Source: Oscarella lobularis (lineage: Eukaryota > Porifera > Homoscleromorpha > Homosclerophorida > Oscarellidae). From it: a stretch of DNA of 64,000 bases. The notes under the pieces were generated by a model, which had not been told where the DNA came from, made no database searches, and was given only the letters and a program-made list of their open reading frames with translations. A program made the position numbers and the translations under genes. The DNA is taken from assembly GCF_947507565.1 (NCBI RefSeq), contig NC_089180.1, positions 1,550,001 to 1,614,000 of the forward strand, written 5' to 3'. Positions 21,048 to 30,772 of the stretch are shown one piece after another (the stretch's first letter is position 1; every line of letters starts with the position of its first letter).

Positions 21048-21245
21048 GAGTGGCGCGCGATTGGCAGGACGCGCGCGGCATATGGCACAACGCGGCGAAA
21101 AACTTTCTCGTTTGGATCAACGAGGAGGATCACGTACGCGTCGTAGCGATGCAGAACGGCGGCGACATGCGCGCCGTGTTCGCGCGCTTCTGCGACGGAT
21201 TGTGACGCGTCGAGGTTTTTCGGCGCGCTTCTCACGCAGGACGAA
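21048..21245 (+). pseudogene. Phosphagen (creatine/arginine) kinase fragment
   Basis: The sequence reads [14 protein letters not shown], then [20 protein letters not shown] and FARFCDGL, the highly conserved centre of guanidino kinases that transfer phosphate between ATP and creatine or arginine. It starts a few bases after the EGF gene's last acceptor and in another frame, so the two were joined by breakage and not by splicing. An in-frame TGA follows FCDGL, after which RVEVFRRASHA still matches the family with a residue lost. Substrate cannot be decided from this piece. Nothing of the N-terminal domain or the catalytic Cys loop is present. Confidence 0.75.
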
Positions 21246-21655
21246 GACGAATACGCTCCCACGGCTCCCGTCGAACAGAAGCCGTCGTTCAGCGCTCCCA
21301 AAGCCGTTTTTGCAAGGTCCGCCCGGCGATGACGTAAGTACAGAAAAAAGAGAAATTTTAATTAAACATGTATTTGACGTCACTAAAAATTTTAATTAAA
21401 GAAACGTACATGCAGTCACTAATAATTCGATTTTTATTTTATTGATTATTGATTCCTATAATGTATTGGCAGGATATTGTCCATTTTCCAGAAATGTGCT
21501 TGGTTGTTTGCCTTTGGGGGATGTGCTCTGCGTTTGGACGTCTGGCTGACGCCACATGTCTTCGTCTCACTTCTCCTTTAGTTGCGTTGGCCTTTTTTGT
21601 GGGGAATCAGCTAGCGTATAGTCGGTATTACTGATGTGTTTTTGGTTCTTCGTAG
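21246..21655. other. Stretch without recognised gene
   Basis: Between the phosphagen-kinase piece and the SF3B1 exon. A short frame GALLTQDEDEYAPTAPVEQK (about 21215-21320) overlaps the end of the kinase piece and might be an exon of something else. The rest is AT-rich with no homology I recognise. Confidence 0.4.
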
Positions 21656-21789
21656 TGGGTAAAACGCCTGACCCCTCGATTCGCACCTCCGAATCGTCTC
21701 GCCTATGGGAAGCGACGCCGACGCGCTCCACGCTGGGCGGCGGCCGACGCAATCGCTGGGACGAAACCCCAAAGGGGGAACCGTCATTG
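21656..21789 (+). pseudogene. SF3B1: SF3B1 N-terminal exon
   Basis: One exon bounded by an acceptor (TTCGTAG) and a donor (GTAAAA) encodes LWEATPTRSTLGGG and NRWDETPKGEPS. RWDETP motifs repeated in a Thr-Pro-rich segment are the signature of the U2 snRNP subunit SF3B1, where they bind other splicing factors. No HEAT repeat exons follow in this window, so this is an isolated piece of a gene that must exist complete elsewhere. Confidence 0.65.
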
Positions 21790-22353
21790 GTAAAAACTGC
21801 ATCGCTCACACTGACGTAGAGATAACAGCCTAGTAAAAAAACAGACTTTAAAAGAATCGTGAAAAGAAAAAAATTCGCTTCGCCTATTGGGTCAGAACGT
21901 CGGCCCAAATTCATTTCCCGAAATAACGCAACTAATGTCTTAAAGTTTGTTCAAACTCTCGGACTACAGTAGGCAAATAATTTCCGCTCATTGACGCTAT
22001 CATTATAATCAATACTGGCGAGGTGGTACGCCCTGTCATCGATGACATATACACTTTGCCTTTCGGTTCTGTACAGTAGTCCCTCAAGGTGGACTGATCT
22101 TATTCCCGCCGATGAGATCAGAATCAAACGATTGAACGAGACTCGGAATGCTAGAATAATGCATAATAAATAATCACGTGACTATGTATTCATGATACCT
22201 TGGTAGAAGGTTCCTTCGATGGGAGTCAATAAGCAACGGATTAAATCGTCCGTTATTATGTCCAAACAGGAGGAGAGAAAACTTCTCAATGCTGTAATAA
22301 AATTGAGATTTTGATTATGGTCACGTGATTATTAGCGTATTTAATTGATTTAC
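21790..22353. other. Stretch without recognised gene
   Basis: AT-rich sequence between the SF3B1 exon (plus) and the HEATR5 exon (minus). No frame of interest is seen on either strand. Confidence 0.5.
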
Positions 22354-22506
22354 CTGTGAGTGCTCCCGCTCTTGCGTCCATGGTGAGTTGCCATGTGAAC
22401 GCGCCTCCTTTCGCTTTTTCGTTTTCGAATTCCTTTTGGGAGCGCGGGAATGCGTTGCGCCAGAGGAGAAGCATCCTCGGAATGTGATTCTTCACAACCG
22501 AAGATC
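22354..22506 (-). pseudogene. HEATR5B: HEATR5-like exon
   Basis: A single exon with good acceptor and donor reads [20 protein letters not shown], then [17 protein letters not shown]. Animal HEATR5A/B have LLIWRNAFPR and FTWQVTLEGRAGAL at the same spacing. HEATR5 is a large HEAT-repeat protein that works with the AP-1 clathrin adaptor. The exon directly follows the BRCT gene on the same strand, replacing that gene's last BRCT residues, so it is a junction of two unrelated genes. No other HEATR5 exon is visible. Confidence 0.7.
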
Positions 22507-22557
22507 CTAAATAAAAAAAGAAAAAAATTGGGACAATACAATCTTTATTATTATTTG

Positions 22558-25500
22558 AATAGCAGGTTTTTCTAAGAGCACCTGCGCAGCTGAAACGAGT
22601 GCTCTCTTTCGCTCGCAGCGTCGTACAGGATATAGGGAGACGCGTCTAATTAGACAATGAATCATTTCGTCGACGAAGCCAATATCATACCAATGAAAGT
22701 TCCTGCACGTTTGCACGCGTCGAGCCACTTGCTGGACACGATCATTTTCCCTCGAGCAACAACGCACAAAAATTTGATGTTTTTCATAACCTGACATCAA
22801 GTCACGTGGTATAAGACATATAAATTCATCCTATTTACCTTATCTGCTATGAGATGAGTACACTCAAAAACGGACTTGACTAATTTCCCTCCCAGATTCC
22901 GTACAATCTAAACAAAGACATAAAATAAAGAACGCTCATGCAGCTATTATTTCTTTTACCCTTTCCGCAGCCGTACTACGTAAACCAGTGAACATGACTT
23001 TAGGAACGTCTGGAGACGGCAAAGAAGCTAAAGAATAAATAACTAAACTGCCAAGATTAATACATGGAATTTTGTACCTGTCGTAGCGGCGGCTGACGGT
23101 TTTGAAGCTCGTCGTCGTTTCGACGACGGTGCTTCAACCACCTATAACATATACAGTGGGGTCAGAAAGTTTTCGGCACCTTTAAGAATAATATAGTTTA
23201 TGCCTTTGCGATCCAATCTGTACACTTTTCCAGCCCCAAAACACTTTTTAAATGCCGAATACAACAGGTTTAGATGCCCTTAGTGCCCGGTACACCTTTG
23301 TCTAAACTAGTAACACGGACAGGAGGCCTTCGACACTATCCGCCTAAATAGACATACATTATTTGTCATGCAAAATACTCTTCCACGCCTGTGATAATAA
23401 AGTAGACACCTCGTCGTCCAATGGTAGGAGAGATGCTAAATTATTGGTGCCTGTTGTATGTGACGTCATAATGTGTTTTTGCGTGTGTGAATTTGAGAGA
23501 GTTATGGCCAAGACGCGAAATCTGTCACTCGAAGAAAGGGCTGCAATAGTGACCCTACACAAAGAGGGCTACAACCAGACTGCTATTAGCCGAAAATTAT
23601 CGGTCTCGCGATCGGCCATTTAAGAAATAATACGAAAGAAAAACGAAACCGGCACTGTTGCCGATCGGAAACGATCTGGAAGACCGCGAAAAACCACGGA
23701 GCGCCAGGACGAGTACCTGGTGCTTTCGTCGCGACGTAATAAGAGGGCCACGGCGGCACAACTTCGAAAAGAGCTGGAAAATGCGACGGGAATCAACGTG
23801 TCGAAGACGACAGTAAAAGTTCGTCTGCATGAAGCCGGTATAAGAGGGTGCGTTGCTGTGAGAAAGCCGTTGTTGAGCGAAAAACACCGCAAAAATCGAC
23901 GGCAGTGGGCAAAAGTTAGGAAGGAATGGGGGGGAAGACGAATGGTCGCGTGTCGTCTTCTCGGATGAGTCGTCGTTCGAGTTGTTTGGGAGCTCGCAGC
24001 AGCTCTACGTGCACCGCAAACCCGGAGAAAAGTTTTTGCGCCAATGCCTAGCGCCAACTGTGAAGTTTGGTGGCGGCAAAGTGATGGTTTGGGGTTCGAT
24101 GGCGCAGTCAGGAGTGGGAAGTTTACGAATAATGGAAGGGTCTGTGACGTCAGCATCGTACGTTCGACTTCTTTCAACGTGCTTACAAAGAGATGGCGAG
24201 TCTCTTGTTGGCGACAACTTCATTTTTCAACAGGACAACGCGCCGGCGCATACGGCGAAAGCAACCAAAAACTGGTTCGAGCGAAAAAAAATTGATGTTC
24301 TGCAATGGCCCGCCCAGAGTCCTGATTTGAACCCAATCGAACATCTTTGGGTCATTATGAAGCGAAGAGTGGCTCAGAAATGCCCTCAGAGCATTCCACA
24401 TCTCATAAAAATAATTGAAGAGGTGTGGAAAAGTATTTCGTCGGAGACCACTAAACGTTTAGTTCAGAGCATGCCTCGTAGAGTTAGGGCGGTAATAGGC
24501 GCTAAAGGCGGGTCTACTCGGTACTAAATAAAAGGTGGACGTCCCTGTGATATCTACGCGGTATACTGGGGGTTTTGGGGATTTTCCTGATGTTATACAT
24601 ACTTGCCGTGCAAAAAACTACTCTAGTTTGGATCGTATAGCCGTTAAGTGGGTAAATTTGGAAGGTGCCGAAAACTTTCTGACCCCACTGTATATATATA
24701 AATATATTTATAGGTTGAGTCACTAACTGCTGAGTCGTCTTCGTCTTCTGCGAGTGGGCCACGCTTTTGTCCCTTTCCGCGTCCTCTAGACGACTTGGAC
24801 GCTTGAGAAGTGCTCTCCTGTTAATTAACAGTGTCCGTTCGAAAGTTTTCCCCCCACCCACCTTTCAACTAACCTGCGAGTCTTTCTTCGTTGATGGGCG
24901 CCCTCTTTTACCCCTGCCTCTACCTAGGATTGATTTTGCCAACGTTTGAATTATGCATAACGTCGACGATGCGTACCTCTACGGCCTCGACCGTTTGTTT
25001 GTCTATGATTTGCTCCATTCGTCGAGGAAGTATCTTCGCTGTCGTTGTCTCTCGGCAAACTAGGCTCTTCATTCTCTTGAAGAAAATTTCAACGACGAGA
25101 CATGTTGAGCGATGAAAGAATACCTTCAGCAAAACGAACAGTTTTTCTTCTACCTGTGGCTACAACTGGCGGACTGTCGTCATCACTAGGTGGCCGAGAA
25201 GCTAAAGAGGAAAGGACTCTGGGGTGTTGAGCTCAAAATTTCATAAAATTACATACTAGCGACGTCCTGTGGAGGAGTACCTCCATCTCCTCTGCACGCG
25301 GCTCGTCGTCGTCTTTTTGCTTCTTTTCCTTATTTCTATCACCATCAGAAGATGTTTCCACAATTACAGGTGATGCCTCTTGAGGCGAGGGTATCCCATA
25401 AGCCAAAGTCTGCGCATTATCAGGCACGGCGTACGCTTGAGTCAAATTATCGGCATCTAGAGAAGAAACTAGATAAAAAAAGTGATACATAAAGAAACTA

Positions 25501-25810
25501 TGGGTGTACCTTCATTGATCTCCTCTTTCTCATCGATGAGATGATCGGCAGATCCGTGCAAAGTCTCTTCGGTCTTTTCCACACACCCACCACCCTTCTC
25601 TGACGACGTCATTCTTCTCTGCATTGATAGAATCGGCTCAGAATTGCCCTTCGATTCCGTATCCGAAGCAGGCGTAGTCGAAGAAGCGGAAGCCCCATGG
25701 CCACCCAGAAAATACATACACTCAACACGTGACAATCGTATCGAGCTTTCATTGGTCAGCTCATATCGGCAAGCACGTTTGAGAGAGCTAAAGGGGAGGG
25801 GGGAAATCAT
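22558..25810 (-). CDS. Tandem-BRCT protein, MDC1/PTIP-like (partial)
   Basis: The 5' exons (25810-24700) encode a Ser/Glu/Asp-rich low-complexity region with RGRGKG-type basic patches. Then exons read [16 protein letters not shown] (about 23010), [20 protein letters not shown] (about 22905-22840), [20 protein letters not shown], and [20 protein letters not shown]. These match the first BRCT of the C-terminal tandem pair in MDC1 and PAXIP1, including the LGG, THL(I/V) and W-L-D signatures, and the linker after it. Such pairs bind phosphoserine tails at DNA breaks. The second BRCT is missing; a HEATR5 exon follows instead. A Tc1 transposon sits in one intron (23154-24690). No FHA domain was seen; the first exon is only a likely start. 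Confidence 0.65.
23154..24690 (+). mobile_element. Tc1 DNA transposon, nearly intact
   Basis: 1537-bp element with perfect inverted ends CAGTGGGGTCAGAAAGTTTT and TA on both sides. The transposase begins [20 protein letters not shown] at 23503, has a paired helix-turn-helix region ([15 protein letters not shown], then [14 protein letters not shown]), and the catalytic triad [18 protein letters not shown] and [12 protein letters not shown], a DD34E arrangement. Two lesions: a TAA after RSAI (about 23620) and one extra G in a run of Gs before the first catalytic Asp (about 23930). It ends GGSTRY-stop near 24527. The insertion is in an intron of the BRCT gene, same direction as the window and opposite to the host gene. 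Confidence 0.9.
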
Positions 25811-26484
25811 CTCAAGAGTAATAAGCTAGAGTTACACGTTTCTCTAGTACCTGGCCTCTGTACGTCCCATTTCTGCTACCCATATCATATATCATTGACA
25901 CGTCAACTGCAGCTTCGATGCAAGCGTGCTTTCGAGACAAACCCTAAACGTTTCTCTAGTCATATCTACACTATAGCAAAAACTATTTATTACTCTTATA
26001 GGAAGACGTATGTGGCATGACGCGTCTCTTCCTATGAGAGTCTCTCCTAGTATGTAGAAAGAAAAAATTCGAAATGTAGAGATATTAGGATAAGGATAGG
26101 GTTTTTACCTTCGTATATTAGATAGAATTCTTCTGCTACTCCCGCCTGCTTTAGGACTTTGAAATGGCCAATCTAGAGTATCGTCGTCGCGCGCGCGCCA
26201 CGCGAAAGGTGTTCCTTTCGCTCTACCGGCTTTCTAGTTGTTTCTCCTAACTCGTCGTCAGTCGAGTCGCCGCTGACCACCGGAGTTGGACTCGCTATTG
26301 ACATCGTTAATCTTGTACAATTGGTTGATATCAACGTCTGCGTAGCGCGCTTTCGCGATTATTGGTACATATGTTTTTTTTTGTATAATAGTGATGGGGC
26401 TATGGTCCTTCTTTTTCCTGCAGTCTGATATAATGTGCGTGTGACTTAGTAAGAGAGACAAAAAAAAAGCGCATGCAATGTCAA
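25811..26484. other. Intergenic stretch
   Basis: Between the start of the BRCT gene and the end of nuclease-kinase copy B. It holds a short inverted pair around GGAAGACGTATGTGGC and TAGGAAGAG-type sequences near 25995-26040 and a GC-alternating run at 26188-26200. No gene is seen. Confidence 0.4.
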
Positions 26485-28977
26485 TTAGTCACATTTTTCC
26501 GTCTCGGGCCTATCAAGAAAATATTTGTCGAGACAGAACTCATCATGTTCGTGCAAAACAGGATGCCCAATCTTCGCGGAATCGTGCCAGTGAATTTTTC
26601 TATTCAGAAAAACAGGATAGGTCACTTCTGAATCTCTCCCCGCCCAATCGAAGTCGATGATTCTCACTTCATATTCATTATTAATGAGGACGTTGACGTC
26701 ACGAAAATCGCCGTGAACGTAATTCACGCCATCGCCAGGTCCCTTGTACAAGGTGTCGAGAGCGGCTTTGACGGACTTGTACGCTTCATCCTTTTCGAAC
26801 CCCTGCATTATCGCTTCGTTAAATGTGACAAATTTTTTGTCACATTTCTCCATGACGACCATTTGAAAAGGACCGACCTTTTTAACGCCATGCAATGCGG
26901 GAGCAATTCTCTTATCGGAGCAGAACCTGTGCACTTTGTCGCCGTATTTTTCGTCTGTGAATTTGACAATCACGTCATCTGACCCCCACTTAGCAAGAAA
27001 CATCAATGGGCGGTTACTAAACGCCTCCTTGAATTTGAGACGTTTGCCATTAAAGACTCCATCAGTGGGTAGAGAGGGAAACAACTCTTCAGGGCGCTGT
27101 GGCTCCTTGTAGTCCGTATAATACTCTTTGAGACGATCGACGGCGCAGCGCAAATTGGAGAGGAATTCCCGTATAGGCTGCAACGTGTGGGAGAGATCCA
27201 CTGAGGCCAATTCACAGAAGCTTATCTTTTCCACAGAAAGTTCCTCGCCGCATTCCACAATCGTAACAACGCCGAACAGAATAAGTTTATTCCCTGAAAG
27301 GGTAGCGGCATAACATGGAAAGAGTCCGCCTGTGCCGAGATTTCCGTTCGGACCCCATTTTGGAGGAAGCTTGTCACGAAAGTCTTCGTAGTATCTTAAT
27401 ACCTGAAAAAGAGGGTCGCCCGTCGTCAAAACATGCAATTTTCCTTCTATAACGAAGATGACGATCACGTCTTCGTAAAGAAAAGCTCCGTCGTTTGGAT
27501 ACGGCCCTTTGGAACTTCGTTGTGACTTGGCTTTACCATCCGCTTCGTTTGATTTTGCTTCTTTGGATCTCGCTGCCGCCGCCGCCGCCGCGTCAGACCG
27601 ATCATCAAATTTCTCCTCTTCAATCTTCACAGATTTACCCTTCTTTTTTGACTTCGTTCCTTCGGATCCCGCCGAGCCAGAAGATTTCTTCTTATCAGAT
27701 TTGGCTTTACCATCCGCTTCGTTTGATTTTGCTTCTTCGGATCTCGCTGCCGCCGCCGCCGCCGTGTCAGACCGATCATCAAATTTCTCCTCTTCAATCT
27801 TCACAGATTTACCCTTCTTTTTTGACTTCGTTCCTTCGGATCCCGCCGAGCCAGAAGATTTCTCCTTATCAGATTTCCTTTTTTCTTCAGATCTGGCTGA
27901 TCTTGTTTCTGCTGTCTTCGCTCCTCTCGTTTCCAATTTGCAGTCTAACGCCTCCTCCAAACAAGCATTGACAGCCTTCATCAGGTCGGCCTCGCTTTTG
28001 TGTTCTTTTTGACGTCCCAAGTGTTGGAGACGTTCTGCACAGCCATGAGGCAGTTTTTTTTCAGATGCAGTTGTTTTCTTTACTTCTTCTTCTTCTTCAC
28101 TCCACCGCCACTTCTTTCTCGTCTTCTTGCTGAACGTTTGAAAATGCTCAAAAAACAGAGGAGAGTGCTGAAATTGCGCATGTCTCTCTCGAAACTCATG
28201 GCGATACTCAGGCGTGGAACCAGTAGCGTGAGGCGCTTTTCTATTCGGTGCCTTCGAACACAGAAGAGTACAAGCCGTGAAAAAAAGGAAAGACGCGACT
28301 CGTAACGCGCATCAATATTACCTCGACAAAGACCTTGACTTGCATTGACTTCTGGATCCGACCGTCATGGAGGGTTGTCTCGCAGTGATACGTGCCGGCG
28401 TCACCCAGCTTTGCAAACGGGATGACTAGGTCCTGGTCCCCTTCCAGCTCTTGAATCACTGTCGGCTTATCATTTGTTACTCGTCTGTGCTTCCAAGAGA
28501 CCATTGAAATGGCGTCTGGTAATAGACACGGTATCGTGATCACTTCACCCACGTCGAAACTGAACCCTACACACAAAGTAGACGAATTAAGACCTTGCCA
28601 TGCCTTTGCTCGTCGACGTCGTCGGTCAGAGGAACCTTCCTACCTGTTTTCGCTGAAAGCGCAGCGTCAAGGCGTTTCTTCATCTCTTTTATCTCTTCGT
28701 CGCGCGCCGCCATCTTCATCTTCATCTCTTTGATCTCTTTGTCACGCGCCGCCATCTCTTCGTCGCGCGCCGCCATCTCTTCGTCGCGCGCCGCCATCTT
28801 TCTCCTCATCTCATCAATCTCTTTGGCCAGATCTGCCAACGCTGTCGTCTCTACGGCGGGAGCAAATTCCATCGCCGCGATGCCTTTCGTGAGATCTACC
28901 AACAGTTTAGAAACGACTCCAATCGCACACAGTACCGTACTTTCGACATCATCGCCTTTGCTCGTCGCTCCAGACAT
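26485..28977 (-). CDS. Coiled-coil / Ig / nuclease-like / kinase protein, copy B
   Basis: ATG at 28977 (MSGATSKGDDVEST). The first exon carries a coiled coil of MAARDEE and MAARDEEIKEMKMK repeats. The next exon (28576-28320) is an immunoglobulin domain: IPCLLPDAISMVSWKHRR, then LGDAGTYHCETTLHDG, with the Ig Cys-Trp-Cys pattern and the D-x-G-x-Y-x-C motif. The large last exon (to 26485) has a Lys/Glu/Ala-rich linker with a 58-residue tandem duplication, a PD-(D/E)xK-like module (EGKLHVLTTGDPLFQVLRYY), and an atypical kinase with NYVHGDFRDVNVLIN and RIIDFDWAGRDSEVTYPV. HGDxR-x-x-N and DFDW replace the usual HRDLKxxN and DFG. The pairing of nuclease and kinase is that of CR/CRN effectors; the Ig part is unusual. 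It looks largely whole. No transmembrane segment is evident, so it is probably intracellular. Confidence 0.75.
27525..27876 (-). repeat. Two-copy tandem repeat in the linker of copy B
   Basis: A unit of about 174 bp (58 codons) occurs twice, encoding a KSSGSAGSEGTKSKKKGKS stretch, then EEEKFDDRSD and an alanine run of five to seven GCN codons. The paralogue at 43192-45630 has a single diverged unit, so copy number changed after the gene duplication. Confidence 0.8.
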
Positions 28978-29706
28978 TTCGAATATTCGCTTTCGACTTC
29001 CACTAACCGCTTTCGAAGACCGTTTATGCCACGTCACGTGACGTTGCGTCATAGGCTAGTAGAGCGCGCGCAGCACTTGCGATTGACGACGTACGCTAGG
29101 ACAGTCGCTAGGACCTACTACTTCCGATCCCTATGGAAACCTTCGAAGCCCCAACGCAACAAACGCGACACGTTTCACTGGCGCACGCTAACAAAATCAT
29201 ATAAAAAATTTCCTGTAAGTCAAAAAGAAAATCACACAAAAAACACGCATACCAAAATACAAAATACGTGCACTTAAAAGATACTTACCAGATCAAATTA
29301 CTTTATCCCTTATTTCAACATCTGCTCCTCTTTCAAGTAAAGCAGATTATGAACAGGCGTACGCTACTCTTCCCGCTACAATTGTCGACATCTGTCGATA
29401 TCAGGCGAAGGTCTGCGTCAAAACAAAGCAAATCACCTCGTTTTCCCACAGAAAGTTCACCAATTCCAGCAATCCCAGCAATTCTAAACACGAATCTCTT
29501 TCAGAACCATAGAAAAATAAAGAAAAAATACCGAGCAGGCGTCTCCGCTAGCATCTGCACTGCTGACCCAATAGACACTCCAAGATTATTGACCAAGAAA
29601 TAAAAAGTCTGAAGTAGAGACGAACAGCTGCCAGCTAGCGTATCCGTACTCGTGTGGCGTCGCAAGACACTTCAACTAAGAACAGTAAATTTTAGACCAT
29701 GTATGT
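28978..29706. other. Upstream region of copy B and unassigned sequence
   Basis: About 100 bp upstream of the ATG at 28977 (GCCACGTCACGTGACGTTGC, then GTCATAGGCTAGTAGAGCGC) is also found upstream of copy C (45692-45740), so the duplication includes the likely promoter with CACGTGAC and CGTCA motifs. The rest holds an acceptor-like exon candidate at about 29345 (ADYEQAYATLPATIVDICRY) that I cannot assign. Confidence 0.4.
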
Positions 29707-30223
29707 AATGACTATAGATATCATACGCTGTCTTCCATTGTACATGACCTTCTGTCCAGGCAGGGGCTCTTGCACAGCGTCCGTAACAAAGGCAATGCTT
29801 GACGAGCGCAAACGGCAGTCGTCAATGTTAGCGGATGACTAAAAAATCAATAAATAAATAATTCTATATAAGCTATACTGTTTTGTACACGTGCGATAAA
29901 TCGCCGACGAGTTCAATAGAAGGCGGTTTCAAGTTCTCGAATCGTCGTCGGCGTACGCCGTCGTCGTCGCCGACGTGAGCCGTCGCCGCCGCCCCCGACG
30001 ACGATTTCCTCAACGACGGATCGGAATCGGCACCGCCGGTGACGTCATATTCCGTCGTTTCCGTTTCGGCGGCGAGCGACGGATCGCTCGAGCTGAGATG
30101 TTTCGCGAGACGACGGAGTAGCGGTCGTCGACGTCGTCGGTGGCGATGTCCCGTATGCGATAGATCGACGGCGTCAGTCATGATCGCGAATCGGATCCGC
30201 GCGGAGTCGGTTCCAGCTTGCAT
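29707..30223 (-). CDS. Small basic protein of unknown function
   Basis: ATG candidates at 30223 and 30180 open a frame rich in Arg and His, ending SIELVGDLSHVYKT at a donor (GTATAG) near 29884. After a short intron the frame SSANIDDCRLRSSS continues through VTDAVQEPLPGQKVMYNGRQ to about 29707. The second exon has a weak ubiquitin-like flavour (PGQKVMYNG), which is only a hint. The gene is divergent from the ZYG11-like gene; the 550 bp between them is GC-rich with CT and GC microsatellites. The product is not identified. Confidence 0.35.
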
Positions 30224-30772
30224 CCGGTTTTTTTCCGATAGTGTGCGACGCCCCGGGGGTTTTCTTTTTTCTCTCTCTCTAAACGAAAGGCGAACGCTAA
30301 CAGTTCGAGGAAGCCGTTTTCCTTATTCTATTTGGATCGTCGCGACGCGGGGTCCCCCCTTCGACGACGGTCTCGATTACGATTAGTAGGTACAGTAGTG
30401 AGATACCGCGAGTGTTGAAGAGAACGCAAATTCGATTGAGAGATCTCACGCTTCGGTGGCTCGCACGTTACGTTGGGAACCGTCGAAGGAATGTCCGCTC
30501 GCTCGCTCGCTCTCTCTCTCTCTTGCGCGCGCGCGTCGGGTCGAAATCGGGGAAACGAAACGTCGACGGGAGCCTATAGTATATTTGGATCGCGGCGCGT
30601 CGCGCGATAAGGGGCGACGGTTGGGCGCCGGTTCGCGTACAGTAGCGGAACGTACCGAGAGAGCACTTTCTTGCGGGTTCGAAGCGGTGGGACTGTCGGA
30701 GAGTCTTTAGAAAGGGAATTACATAACAATGTAAACATTTGATTATCCGGGAGCACGAGTTCGACTCTTGTT
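30224..30772. promoter_or_regulatory. Divergent GC-rich upstream region
   Basis: Spacer between a minus-strand small gene and the ZYG11-like ATG at 30773. It contains a (CTCG)n/(CT)n run and (GC)n at about 30499-30537. No ORF in it looks like a gene. Promoter activity is inferred from position only. Confidence 0.35.

Noticed and set aside
27509-28012. Long plus-strand open frame antisense to copy B
   Set aside because: It is the mirror of the Lys/Ala/Ser-rich linker and its repeats; codon pattern and domain homology are on the minus strand.
29742-29850. Ubiquitin-like domain
   Set aside because: Only PGQKVMYNG resembles it; too short to support a call.
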